DNA from: Buttiauxella ferragutiae
GTDB taxonomy: Bacteria; Pseudomonadota; Gammaproteobacteria; Enterobacterales; Enterobacteriaceae
NCBI RefSeq assembly: GCF_001654915.1
Contig: NZ_LXEQ01000053.1
DNA length: 64,000 nt
Reading direction: 5' to 3' (one strand)
Below are positions 7,899 to 15,947 of the stretch, piece by piece. Position 1 is the stretch's first letter. Each line of letters opens with the position of its first letter. The notes beneath the pieces are model-generated. The model worked only from the letters and a program-made list of their open reading frames with translations. It had not been told where the DNA came from and did not search any database. Made by a program: the position numbers and the translations under genes.

Positions 7899-9344
7899 CT
7901 AACTCGAACAACTCACCTCTAACCGTTTGCCCCAGTCCGGTGGGCGCTGTGTGAAATCGCCCGAATGATCGGCAAACGGTTGTTGCAACGTTTCATGCAG
8001 TTGCGCCAGAACACTCACATCTCCCTGCTCTGCCGCGTCAATGGCGCGCTGAGCCAGCCAGTTGCGTAACACTACGGACGGATTGGCGGCTTTCATCATC
8101 TGCTGGCGCTGTTCGTCGCTTATCTGCTCGGTTTGCAGACGCGCCCGGTAACGGGTAAACCAGCTATCAAAACCCGCACGGTCGATAAACTCATCGCGCA
8201 ATGGCGAGCTGGCTGAGTGTTGCTCGGCCAGGCTTAACATCCTGAAGGTCCGTGTGTAATCACTGCCCTCTTTTGCCATCAGGCCGAACAACTCGGTGAG
8301 GATTTCGTTATCCGCCGTTTGTTCCGTCAATAGCCCCAGTTTGCCGCGCATTAGCTCACCAAACGCTTTCATCAAGGCGAACTGATAGTGGTCGAGAATT
8401 TCATTCAGCCATTCAACTGAAATAAACGGTGACAGGGTTTGCGCCAGTCGTTGCAGGTTCCACAACCCCACGGCAGGCTGATTATCAAATGCGTAACGCC
8501 CCTGATGATCGGAATGGTTGCAGATAAAGTCAGGCTGATAATCGTCGAGAAAACCGTACGGGCCGTAATCCATCGTCAGACCCAAAATCGACATATTGTC
8601 AGTATTCATCACGCCATGTGCGAAACCGACGGTTTGCCAGTGCGCAATCATCTGTGCGGTACGCTCGACCACATCACGGAACCAAAGCTGATATTTATCC
8701 GCTTCATCGACAAGCTGTGGCCAGTGATGGGCAATCACGTAATCCGCCAGTTGCTGGACTTTCTGTGGCTCACGGCGGTAGTAAAAGTGCTCGAAGTGAC
8801 CAAAACGTGCATGGCTCTGCGCCACACGGATCAGCATCGCACCTTGTTCGGTGGTTTCACGTTGCACCGGCGTGTCGCTGGTCACAATACTCAGCGCGCG
8901 GGTGGTGGGAATATTCAGCCCGTGCATCGCTTCACTGGCGAGAAATTCGCGGATGGTGGAACGCAATACTGCGCGGCCATCGCCCATGCGCGAATAAGGT
9001 GTCAAACCGGCCCCTTTCAGGTGCCAGTCAAATTTACGCCCATCAGCCAGTTGCTGCTCACCCAGCAAAATGCCACGCCCATCACCCAGTTGTCCGGCCC
9101 AGACACCAAACTGATGCCCGCTATAAACCTGCGCGAGTGGCTGCATACCCGGCAGCAGCGTTTCGCCGCTCCAGATACCAGAATGAGATTCGTCAAACAG
9201 TGAGGCATCAAGCCCCAGATCGTTGGCAAGCGGACGGTTATAATAAAATAGTCGGGCATTATGCAGCGGCGTAGGTTTTAGCGCCGTGTAAAAGCCGGGC
9301 AGTTCGTCGTGCCAGCTATTGTTAAATTCAGGGTTATTGGTCAT
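7899..9344 (-). CDS. selO: Protein adenylyltransferase SelO
   Basis: YdiU/SelO is a pseudokinase-fold enzyme that transfers AMP from ATP to Ser, Thr or Tyr of proteins, including redox enzymes, under oxidative stress. The start at 9344 is preceded by AGGAGG and gives MTNNPEFNNSWHDELPGFYTAL, 481 residues, near the E. coli 478. A longer frame to 9395 adds residues with no ribosome site. Visible motifs: QVYSGHQFGVWAGQLGDGRGILLGE (nucleotide loop), HLKGAGLTPYSRMGDGRAVLRST, and the catalytic HGVMNTDNMSILG followed by DYGPYGFLDDY. The C-terminus SCSS has Cys where eukaryotic SelO has selenocysteine. Neighbour of ydiV as in E. coli. Confidence 0.96.
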   Translation of the reverse strand: MTNNPEFNNSWHDELPGFYTALKPTPLHNARLFYYNRPLANDLGLDASLFDESHSGIWSGETLLPGMQPLAQVYSGHQFGVWAGQLGDGRGILLGEQQLADGRKFDWHLKGAGLTPYSRMGDGRAVLRSTIREFLASEAMHGLNIPTTRALSIVTSDTPVQRETTEQGAMLIRVAQSHARFGHFEHFYYRREPQKVQQLADYVIAHHWPQLVDEADKYQLWFRDVVERTAQMIAHWQTVGFAHGVMNTDNMSILGLTMDYGPYGFLDDYQPDFICNHSDHQGRYAFDNQPAVGLWNLQRLAQTLSPFISVEWLNEILDHYQFALMKAFGELMRGKLGLLTEQTADNEILTELFGLMAKEGSDYTRTFRMLSLAEQHSASSPLRDEFIDRAGFDSWFTRYRARLQTEQISDEQRQQMMKAANPSVVLRNWLAQRAIDAAEQGDVSVLAQLHETLQQPFADHSGDFTQRPPDWGKRLEVSCSS

Positions 9345-9408
9345 GGAACCTCCTGCCGATAGTGTAGTGCTTGTGTGACGATTTAAACACGGCACGTTGG
9401 CAGGGGTA

Positions 9409-10140
9409 TTAGTTCAAAGTTGGCGAATTCAGGTGAAACCACTCTTCCAGCTTTGCAGGTGCAATTCCCGGCCAGAGATTTCCTTGCATGGCAAAAGCGG
9501 CGAGAGAAAGCACTTTCTGGCGAGCAGCTTCGTCATCAACTCCGGTAATTATCAGAGTCTGACAAAACGGAGAAAGCTGCGCGAGCATGGCTAACATAAA
9601 TGGCTCGAAAGAGCGTTGTTTAATTTGTTTATGAATAAATGTTTTATCCATAAATACACATTTAAATAGCCCATCAAAGATCGGTTTACTGGTCGCAATT
9701 CCTGCACCAAAATTATCCAACGCTAATGGATAATGCTTAGAAATTGACTTTAAACGGACATTTTCATTACCTCGATTTAGCTCGGGAAAGTGCTCATTGA
9801 TGGCAAACTCAAGGAACGAAAGCTGTGCCAGACGTGCAATCAACCCGGCATCGGCCAAAATTGCATCAACGATTACCGCGTTTATATTCACCCAGACAGT
9901 GATACTTTGAGTCTTAAAGAACGTTTGATAATTTTCAAGTAATTCTATTTGCTCGTTGAATAATATTAATTGCTGTTCCGATTTAATAACCGGCGCAACT
10001 AATTCTGTTGGAATACGTACCGGAGCATCAACCCCAACAAAATTCACTATTAGTTCAACGCCTAACACCTCACCGTCTGGTAAGTAAACCGGCTGAAAAT
10101 AAAAGTCCGAACGATATTGTGTATCGAGATTCAGAATCAT
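9409..10140 (-). CDS. ydiV: EAL-like anti-FlhD4C2 factor YdiV (RflP)
   Basis: A 243-residue degenerate EAL-domain protein. YdiV is known in E. coli and Salmonella to bind FlhD of the flagellar master regulator, blocking DNA binding and sending it to ClpXP. The sequence follows YdiV along its length: LGVELI in place of the catalytic EAL/EVL, ALDNFGAG in place of the DDFG(T/A)G motif, and RSFEPFMLAMLAQLSPFCQTLI. The acidic residues for cyclic-di-GMP hydrolysis are missing, so it should be catalytically dead. It is transcribed away from the LacI-type gene on the same strand, and the gap between them (10141-10308) holds AT-rich sequence. Confidence 0.9.
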   Translation of the reverse strand: MILNLDTQYRSDFYFQPVYLPDGEVLGVELIVNFVGVDAPVRIPTELVAPVIKSEQQLILFNEQIELLENYQTFFKTQSITVWVNINAVIVDAILADAGLIARLAQLSFLEFAINEHFPELNRGNENVRLKSISKHYPLALDNFGAGIATSKPIFDGLFKCVFMDKTFIHKQIKQRSFEPFMLAMLAQLSPFCQTLIITGVDDEAARQKVLSLAAFAMQGNLWPGIAPAKLEEWFHLNSPTLN

Positions 10141-10308
10141 GATGCCAACCGTTTAGGTAATGGGGTGGATGGCATCGTGACACGATGAGCATCCAGCGTT
10201 AACTGGATTGATTTTATTGTAATTAAAGACAAGTTCATCCCTGAATGTTTTATCATAATCTTCTTTGAAGATAATGATATTATCCTGGATATCTCAATAT
10301 CGCCAGTT

Positions 10309-11283
10309 TTAGCGAATTTGGAGAATGGAACCTCGGTGGATTATCTCCGGAGAAAACGATTGATTCTCACAATGCTTATCCAATAATTTCCGGATAGCAT
10401 AGCTCGCCATTTCGGTTATTGGAAAATGAACACTGGTTAATGCCGGGCGAACAAACGGCGCTCGTTCACCGCTGTCATAACAAATAAGTGAGATATCCTG
10501 GGGAATTCTCAGACCATGTTCGGTGATGGCAAGCATCGCGCCTATCGCCAGTTCTTCATTGCAACAATAGAGTGCCGTAGGCTGAATGTTTTCAAGCAGT
10601 TGTGAGGTAAGTTGGTAGCCTGAGGGCATGTCGTACTCCCCTCCCAATACCGCAGCAGGTTTCAGTTTTGCTTTAGACATGGCATCCATGAACCCCTGCT
10701 TGCGCAGCAGGCTGGATGTACGCCCGCTCGGACCATGCAGGCAGGCAATCGAGGTGTGCCCGGCATCAATAAACACTTGAGTCGCAAGCGCACTCGCCGC
10801 ACGGTGATCAAACACCACACATCGCTCTTCAAGCCCCGGAACGTCACGGTCTAAAACAATGAATTTGTGATCCCGCTCAGCCAATTGATAAAGCGTTTCA
10901 TCGCTGATGGCGCGCACGTGCAGGACCAGGCCATCGCAACGCAGATTAAACAGGCGTTGGATAGCGTTTAGCTCCTTCTCTGCGGTGTCGCGCCCTTGCG
11001 TCACCAACAGCTGCTTGCCATGCAACTCAGTTTCACTCTGTACGGTGTCCATCAGCGCACCAAAAAAGCCGCCACGATAGGAAGTGGTGACAAGCCCTAA
11101 GGTATTACTTTGGCTTGAGGCTAAGGCGCGAGCCGCCGGATTCGGCGTATAACCTAATTCAACAATCGCCGCTTCGACTTTAACTCTTGTCTGCGCTTTG
11201 ACTTTGTTGTCGCCATTCACCACGCGTGAAACGGTCGCCCGGGACACACCTGCACTGGCGGCAACATCTTCCAGAGTAACCAT
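10309..11283 (-). CDS. LacI/GalR-family transcriptional regulator
   Basis: A 324-residue regulator. The N-terminal helix-turn-helix reads MVTLEDVAASAGVSRATVSRVVNGDNKVKAQTR, followed by the hinge GYTPNPAARALASSQSNTLGLV. A periplasmic-binding-like effector domain begins near residue 60. It resembles the AscG/GalR branch (SVHFPITEMASYAIRKLL). RBS AAGGA sits 8 nt before the ATG. No sugar transport or catabolic gene is adjacent; in E. coli ydiV and nlpC are neighbours, so this is an insertion between them. Target and inducer cannot be told from the sequence. No lesion seen. Confidence 0.9.
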   Translation of the reverse strand: MVTLEDVAASAGVSRATVSRVVNGDNKVKAQTRVKVEAAIVELGYTPNPAARALASSQSNTLGLVTTSYRGGFFGALMDTVQSETELHGKQLLVTQGRDTAEKELNAIQRLFNLRCDGLVLHVRAISDETLYQLAERDHKFIVLDRDVPGLEERCVVFDHRAASALATQVFIDAGHTSIACLHGPSGRTSSLLRKQGFMDAMSKAKLKPAAVLGGEYDMPSGYQLTSQLLENIQPTALYCCNEELAIGAMLAITEHGLRIPQDISLICYDSGERAPFVRPALTSVHFPITEMASYAIRKLLDKHCENQSFSPEIIHRGSILQIR

Positions 11284-11417
11284 AAACTATCCTTTCGAGG
11301 GGCGTGATGCTGCCAAATATTACCTGAAATTATGGGTTGTACCTGGGTTAACCACGGAATTGCTGAAGAGTGTCACGTTTAGGGCCAGTGACTGGCCCTA
11401 AGACTGGGAAAATTGCG

Positions 11418-11879
11418 CTAGATGCGGCGGGCCTGCCAAAACTTTTTACGCCAGTAAACGTTATCCAGCGAAGAACGCATCACACCACGGCTGGTTGAGG
11501 CATGAATGAATTGGTTGTCCGTGTCGTAAATCCCCACGTGCAGACCACTTTCACCAGCGCCTGTTTTAAAGAAAACCAGATCGCCTGGCAGTAATTCGTC
11601 TTTATCAATTTGCGTGCCGATTTTCGCTTGCTGGCGGGTTTCACGCGGCAGCTGTAGCTCGAAGCGGTCACGGAAGGTCACCGAGACAAAGCCGGAGCAG
11701 TCGACACCACGGCGGCTCATTCCGCCATAGCTATAGGGAGTGCCACGCCAGCCGTTGAGTTGATCATTGAGCCTGGCAATAACCGTTATTGAATCGGACA
11801 AACGAGAATTTGGTGGAGGCGCATGGCTGCTACACCCTGCGAGTACCAGACATGCCACAACAATTATCCATAAACGCAT
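11418..11879 (-). CDS. nlpC: NlpC/P60 family lipoprotein
   Basis: Predicted outer-membrane lipoprotein endopeptidase of 153 residues. The signal peptide ends in lipobox LAGC with Cys16 as the lipidated residue. The NlpC/P60 papain-like domain shows the catalytic Cys61 in GVDCSGFV, His114 in SGLHVGIY and His126 in FIHAST, the usual Cys-His-His triad that cleaves D-Glu-DAP type bonds in peptidoglycan. Length matches E. coli NlpC (154). Same strand as btuD, 79 bp downstream of it, as in E. coli. Confidence 0.94.
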   Translation of the reverse strand: MRLWIIVVACLVLAGCSSHAPPPNSRLSDSITVIARLNDQLNGWRGTPYSYGGMSRRGVDCSGFVSVTFRDRFELQLPRETRQQAKIGTQIDKDELLPGDLVFFKTGAGESGLHVGIYDTDNQFIHASTSRGVMRSSLDNVYWRKKFWQARRI

Positions 11880-11958
11880 TCAGGCTAATCCTCACCCGTT
11901 TTAAAATTTCCAGTAATTTAGCGCTTTCCCATGATTTGGTGCAAGTTTTTACCATCAC

Positions 11959-12705
11959 CTACAATGGGGCTATTAGCATACTATGCCCTTCTATCTGCAA
12001 TCGACGGAAGTGCATGTTATAAGCTGTTGCTAAATGTTGCGGCGAGAGCACTTCATCCCGATTGCCTTGTGCAATCATTTTACCCGAGCGTAATAACCAG
12101 ACGGTGTGCGCATGTCGCAAACTGTGATTTAAATCGTGACTGCTCATGACCACGCCGATACCGGCTTCGCAAAGTGCCATCAGGATTCTATCCAATGCGG
12201 TTTGCTGCGCGACATCCAGACTGTTCATCGGCTCGTCCAGTAGCAGCAGACGCCCCTGCGGGTTGATTTCTGGATGAATCTGCAACACCACAGCGGCTAA
12301 GCGAACACGTTGCCATTCCCCACCCGAAAGCTGGTTCACACTACGTGTGAGTTTGTCCGCCAGCCCCAAATCTTCGACCAGCTTGAGCATGACCGAATCG
12401 GAGGGGCTGACTGACTGATGCAGTTGCAGATAATGCCAAACGGGCATCGAAAATGGCGGCATTTGTTGCTGAGAAAGATAAGCACGCTGATGAGCCAATT
12501 GTGTTGGCTGCCAGTCGCTGAGATTGCTCCCGGCAAACATAATTTGCCCGGCCCCCGAGCTAAGCCCTGCTGCACGCATCAGCAACGTGCTTTTGCCCGC
12601 GCCATTTGGCCCAACAAGATGGACCAGTTCGCCCGTTTGAACAGCGGCGGAAATGGGCCCAAGCCGCTCCGCCACCGCGACATCATTAAGCTGCAACAAC
12701 ACCAT
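11959..12705 (-). CDS. btuD: Vitamin B12 ABC transporter ATP-binding protein BtuD
   Basis: ATPase of the BtuCDF cobalamin importer, 248 residues. Walker A GPNGAGKST begins at residue 32; the signature LSGGEWQRVRLAAVVL and Walker B RLLLLDEPMNSLD follow, then SSHDLNHSLRHA with the H-loop. The ATG overlaps the btuE stop (TAATG), so the two are translationally coupled. It works at the inner membrane with BtuC (13271-14251) and BtuF (not in this window). Confidence 0.95.
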   Translation of the reverse strand: MVLLQLNDVAVAERLGPISAAVQTGELVHLVGPNGAGKSTLLMRAAGLSSGAGQIMFAGSNLSDWQPTQLAHQRAYLSQQQMPPFSMPVWHYLQLHQSVSPSDSVMLKLVEDLGLADKLTRSVNQLSGGEWQRVRLAAVVLQIHPEINPQGRLLLLDEPMNSLDVAQQTALDRILMALCEAGIGVVMSSHDLNHSLRHAHTVWLLRSGKMIAQGNRDEVLSPQHLATAYNMHFRRLQIEGHSMLIAPL

Positions 12706-13253
12706 TACTTCGCCAGCGCCGACTTAATAGCATCAACAATAGTGGCGTCATCAGGCGTCATATCCGGTGAAAAACGTTGAATCACCTGACCATCGCGGCC
12801 AATCAGGAATTTTTCGAAGTTCCAGAGAATATCGCCAAGATGGGCTGGCGCGCGGCCTTTGCTGCTCATGCGCTCAAGAAAACCGCTGCCTTCAGGTGCA
12901 ACGGCAGCCGGTGCGGCGGCAACTAGTTTTTTGTACAGTGGATGACGGTTTTCACCATTAACGTCCAGCTTGCTAAACATGGGGAATGTGACGCCGTAGG
13001 TCATGCTACAGAAGGTTTTGATCTCTTCTTCGCTACCCGGTTCTTGCCCCAGGAACTGGTTGCATGGGAAACCCAGTACCGAGAAACCTTCGTGCCCAAG
13101 CTCTTTTTGCAGGTTTTCTAATTGTTCATATTGCACTGTCAGGCCGCACTTAGAGGCAACGTTCACCAGCAGTAGCACTTTCCCTTTCCAGTTTTCGAGC
13201 GTTGTCGCTTCACCGTCAATGGTGGTTACTTCAGTGTTTAGAATGTCTTGCAT
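12705..13253 (-). CDS. btuE: Thioredoxin/glutathione-type peroxidase BtuE
   Basis: Non-selenium glutathione-peroxidase-like enzyme, 182 residues, reducing peroxides mainly with thioredoxin in E. coli; it is not needed for B12 transport despite its name. The active-site Cys is in NVASKCGLT (residue ~36). The other family blocks are LGFPCNQFLGQEPGSEEEI and ILWNFEKFLIGRDG with the catalytic Gln/Trp positions. The ATG at 13253 is placed 5 nt after GAGG; a GTG one codon earlier is too close to the ribosome site. It lies between btuC and btuD as in E. coli. Confidence 0.94.
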   Translation of the reverse strand: MQDILNTEVTTIDGEATTLENWKGKVLLLVNVASKCGLTVQYEQLENLQKELGHEGFSVLGFPCNQFLGQEPGSEEEIKTFCSMTYGVTFPMFSKLDVNGENRHPLYKKLVAAAPAAVAPEGSGFLERMSSKGRAPAHLGDILWNFEKFLIGRDGQVIQRFSPDMTPDDATIVDAIKSALAK

Positions 13254-13270
13254 CACGACCTCTTAGATTG

Positions 13271-14251
13271 TTATTTCCCGGCCTTTAATAATAGCCAGAT
13301 AAATACAGGTGCGCCTAACGTTGCCGTCACGACGCCTATAGGTAATTCGGCTGAAGCCAGTGCCAGACGCGCAATAATGTCAGCACCGAGTAATACAGTG
13401 GCACCGGCTAGTGCGCTCGCGGGGAGCAAAATCCGATGATCGGTTAACCCTTTGAGCCGTAACATATGAGGGATAACGAGGCCGATAAAGCCAATGGCTC
13501 CTGCCAGCGCGACACTCACCCCCACCAGCCATCCGGTGGTAATCACCAGAATATTTCGCCAAAGCCAGACGGGTAAGCCCAACTGGCGAGCCGATATTTC
13601 GCCAAGAGCCATTAAATTCAACGGCGCGTAGTTGCGACATAACCACAGCATCACGGGTGGCAGAGTTATCATCAACCACCATTGCCGCCAGTCCACGCCA
13701 CCAAAGCCACCCATCATCCAGTACATTAACTGACGCAAATCGAGGCTGGTACTGAAATAGATAGCCCAGGTCATTAAAGCGCTACAGATAATTCCCAACG
13801 CCACGCCAGCAAGCAGCAGGCGGCTGTTTGAAAGGTGACGCTTTGCAAAGCGCAGCAAGATAAACGTGATAACCAGCGCGCCGAATATTGCGCAGATCCC
13901 TAACGCCCAGCTCGGTAGCATCCCTTGCCCAAGCAACACCGCAGCCACTAGCGCCACCCCTGCGCCATTAGAAACGCCAAGTAGCCCAGGCTCAGCCAAT
14001 GGATTTTCAAACAGCGCCTGCATGATGGTGCCAGATACCGCAAGTGCCGCCCCGACCAGCAGAACAGCTAAGGTGCGCGGCATGCGAATCTGCCAGATAA
14101 ACAGCTGCGCATCTTCACGCATCCAGTGTTGCGGGGAAAACCACTGCTCTCCGGCGCACAGACTCAATACAGCCATTCCCAGCATGGTGGAAAATAAGGC
14201 GAGCAGCCAGAGGCGTTCGTGACGTTGTTGTCGTTCGACAAAAATCTGCAT
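13271..14251 (-). CDS. btuC: Vitamin B12 ABC transporter permease BtuC
   Basis: Inner-membrane permease, 326 residues, the same length as E. coli BtuC, with ~10 membrane spans. Recognisable stretches are LFIWQIRMPRTLAVLLVGAALAVSGTIMQALFENPLAEPGLLGVSNGAG, YWMMGGFGGVDWRQW and GAIGFIGLVIPHMLRL (the L-loop that contacts BtuD). The bases before the ATG are pyrimidine-rich (CCCTCCAG), so the ribosome site is poor. It is the first gene of btuC-btuE-btuD on this strand. Confidence 0.95.
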   Translation of the reverse strand: MQIFVERQQRHERLWLLALFSTMLGMAVLSLCAGEQWFSPQHWMREDAQLFIWQIRMPRTLAVLLVGAALAVSGTIMQALFENPLAEPGLLGVSNGAGVALVAAVLLGQGMLPSWALGICAIFGALVITFILLRFAKRHLSNSRLLLAGVALGIICSALMTWAIYFSTSLDLRQLMYWMMGGFGGVDWRQWWLMITLPPVMLWLCRNYAPLNLMALGEISARQLGLPVWLWRNILVITTGWLVGVSVALAGAIGFIGLVIPHMLRLKGLTDHRILLPASALAGATVLLGADIIARLALASAELPIGVVTATLGAPVFIWLLLKAGK

Positions 14252-14637
14252 CTGGAGGGGGCGTCCGATTTAAAATCATTCATGCGTCTGATTTTACGGG
14301 GAGTATCCGTAACACGACAAGCTTTAAAGGAAAGCTTTTTCTTTGGGGTGAGATATACGTGAGGCTACTCACTCAATGTTATACAGGAATTAAACAAATA
14401 GCAGATCGTAGAAAAAATATAATTTACAACCGCTACTAAATAATAAACACCAGAAATTTATCTGGAAGATAATAATATCATTAGAATACTAAAAACAACA
14501 ATAAATTCATGTAATTATAAAAAACACAGGAAACCTAAATATTCTCTAAACGAAAGTAAAAATATAAACCGGCGGGTAATAACCATTCCAGATAACAGGG
14601 CTTAAAATAAGTACAAATCTATCAGGAGATAATTACC
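14252..14637. other. AT-rich intergenic region, divergent btuC / VirK-like gene
   Basis: The 386 bp carry no credible ORF. The stretch 14380-14600 is strongly AT-rich with long A and T runs, unlike the flanking genes. I find no cobalamin riboswitch (B12-box) motif before btuC. Promoters for both genes must lie here, but I cannot place them with confidence. Confidence 0.5.
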
Positions 14638-15582
14638 GTGTCGGACAACACACTGCTAAATACCTATCTGCACAAACCACGCAGAAATATCATTTCAGAC
14701 CTCATTGCAGGAAAATTGCTCCCGAGCACGATTTGGCATAAGCGTAGTTACCGCTTCAAATTTATGCTGCGCACAGCGCTGTTCTACACACCAACATGTC
14801 GCATGCTTGAAAAGCTTGGGCAGCGTTCTGATTTTGAACAAATGTTGAAAGCGCAAGTCACCCTGCCCAGCAAGCCTCATCGCCAGTATTTAGTTCGCGG
14901 TTTAAACGCAAATCAGCGAGCGGATGCGGTGATCAACCATTATCAATTCGTGGACGGATTGCCTTCGCGACAACTCGCCGCGGCATTAACCTCAGTGTCC
15001 GAAACCCAACTGGTCACGTTCTGCGGGAAAGATGACAGCCAGTTTACCCTTTCCGCCTGCTGCGCAAAAAGCGCCGAGCGTGAAGGTGAAAGCACCATTT
15101 GGTTGCGCGATGGCAATGAAAATGTGATCGCCAGCCTGACTTTTAGCGTTATGCGTGAAAACGACCAATGGCATCTGGTGATTGGCGGCTTACAAGGGCC
15201 AAGAAAGCAAATTTCTCACGACGTGATTAAACAAGCGACTCGCGCCTGCCACGGTCTGTTCCCTAAACGCGTGATCATGGAGTTTATTTGGCAATTTGCC
15301 ACCCAGACGAATATTTCGGGGATTTATGGCGTCAGTGATAATGGCCATGTTTTCCGCGCGCTGCGTTACCGCTTGAGCAAGGGCCGGCATTTCCACGCCA
15401 GCTATGATGAGTTCTGGCAATCTATTGAAGGGGTGAAACAGAATAGCTGGCGCTGGCAATTACCTCAGCAATTAGAACGTAAAACACTTGAGAGCATCGC
15501 GAGTAAGAAACGCGCGGAATATCGTCGCCGTTTCCAGTTACTTGATGAGATGGCGAAACAGGTAGCCAAACTGGCTGCTTGA
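14638..15582 (+). CDS. VirK/YbjX family (DUF535) protein
   Basis: A 314-residue soluble protein with the DUF535 hallmarks: YFFHGL-like N-terminal part KRSYRFKFMLRTALFYTPTCRMLEKLG, a central VINHYQFVDGLPSRQLAAAL, VIGGLQGPRK, and a C-terminal FPKRVIMEFIWQFATQTNISGIYGVSDNGHVFRALRYR. Family members include Shigella VirK, and Salmonella VirK and YbjX, linked to envelope or LPS functions and resistance to antimicrobial peptides; the biochemical activity is unknown. The start is a GTG at 14638 with AGGAGA 8 nt upstream. In E. coli btuC and ihfA are adjacent, so this gene is an addition at this site. It shares a terminator with ihfA. Confidence 0.85.
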   Translation: MSDNTLLNTYLHKPRRNIISDLIAGKLLPSTIWHKRSYRFKFMLRTALFYTPTCRMLEKLGQRSDFEQMLKAQVTLPSKPHRQYLVRGLNANQRADAVINHYQFVDGLPSRQLAAALTSVSETQLVTFCGKDDSQFTLSACCAKSAEREGESTIWLRDGNENVIASLTFSVMRENDQWHLVIGGLQGPRKQISHDVIKQATRACHGLFPKRVIMEFIWQFATQTNISGIYGVSDNGHVFRALRYRLSKGRHFHASYDEFWQSIEGVKQNSWRWQLPQQLERKTLESIASKKRAEYRRRFQLLDEMAKQVAKLAA

Positions 15583-15605
15583 TAGGTATTGTTTACACAG
15601 CAAAG

Positions 15606-15632
15606 AAAAAGGCCGCATAAGCGGCCTTTTTG
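15606..15632. terminator. Bidirectional terminator between virK-like gene and ihfA
   Basis: GGCCGC at 15611-15616 pairs with GCGGCC at 15621-15626, flanked by AAAAA on the left and TTTTTGG on the right, so it can terminate both converging genes. Confidence 0.85.
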
Positions 15633-15643
15633 GTTTATTCAGG

Positions 15644-15943
15644 TTACTCGTCTTTTGGCGACGCGTTTTCAACCCTACTCTTCAACTTCTGACCAGGTCG
15701 GAAGGTCACTACACGGCGTGCCGTAATAGGAATATCTTCACCAGTCTTCGGGTTACGCCCGGGACGTTGGTTTTTATCGCGTAAGTCAAAATTACCAAAG
15801 CCTGATAGTTTAACCTGCTCACCGTTCTCCAGAGCGCGACGGATCTCTTCGAAAAACAGCTCTACCAACTCTTTAGCATCACGTTTGCTAAGCCCTAGCT
15901 TATCAAACAGATATTCTGACATTTCAGCTTTTGTAAGCGCCAT
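15644..15943 (-). CDS. ihfA: Integration host factor subunit alpha
   Basis: DNA-bending nucleoid protein, 99 residues, the normal size. The sequence [35 protein letters not shown] and the arm [27 protein letters not shown] with the intercalating Pro are those of IhfA. It heterodimerises with IhfB and binds specific bent sites in recombination, replication and sigma-54 promoters. It begins 4 nt after pheT and belongs to the pheM-pheS-pheT-ihfA transcription unit, while also expected to have its own promoters inside pheT. Confidence 0.98.
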
Positions 15944-15947
15944 ACGT

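Noticed and set aside
8439..9203. 254-codon plus-strand frame over selO
   Set aside because: Antisense to selO, with no recognisable domain or ribosome site.
9409..10140. Active cyclic-di-GMP phosphodiesterase
   Set aside because: EAL and DDFG catalytic motifs are degenerate; similarity is to the non-enzymatic YdiV.
10271..10290. GATAATGATATTATC, a Fur-box-like motif between the LacI-type gene and ydiV
   Set aside because: Only one half fits the Fur consensus; the second half diverges and there is no iron gene here.
14252..14300. Possible cobalamin riboswitch before btuC
   Set aside because: No B12-box or conserved stem sequence could be found in the leader.
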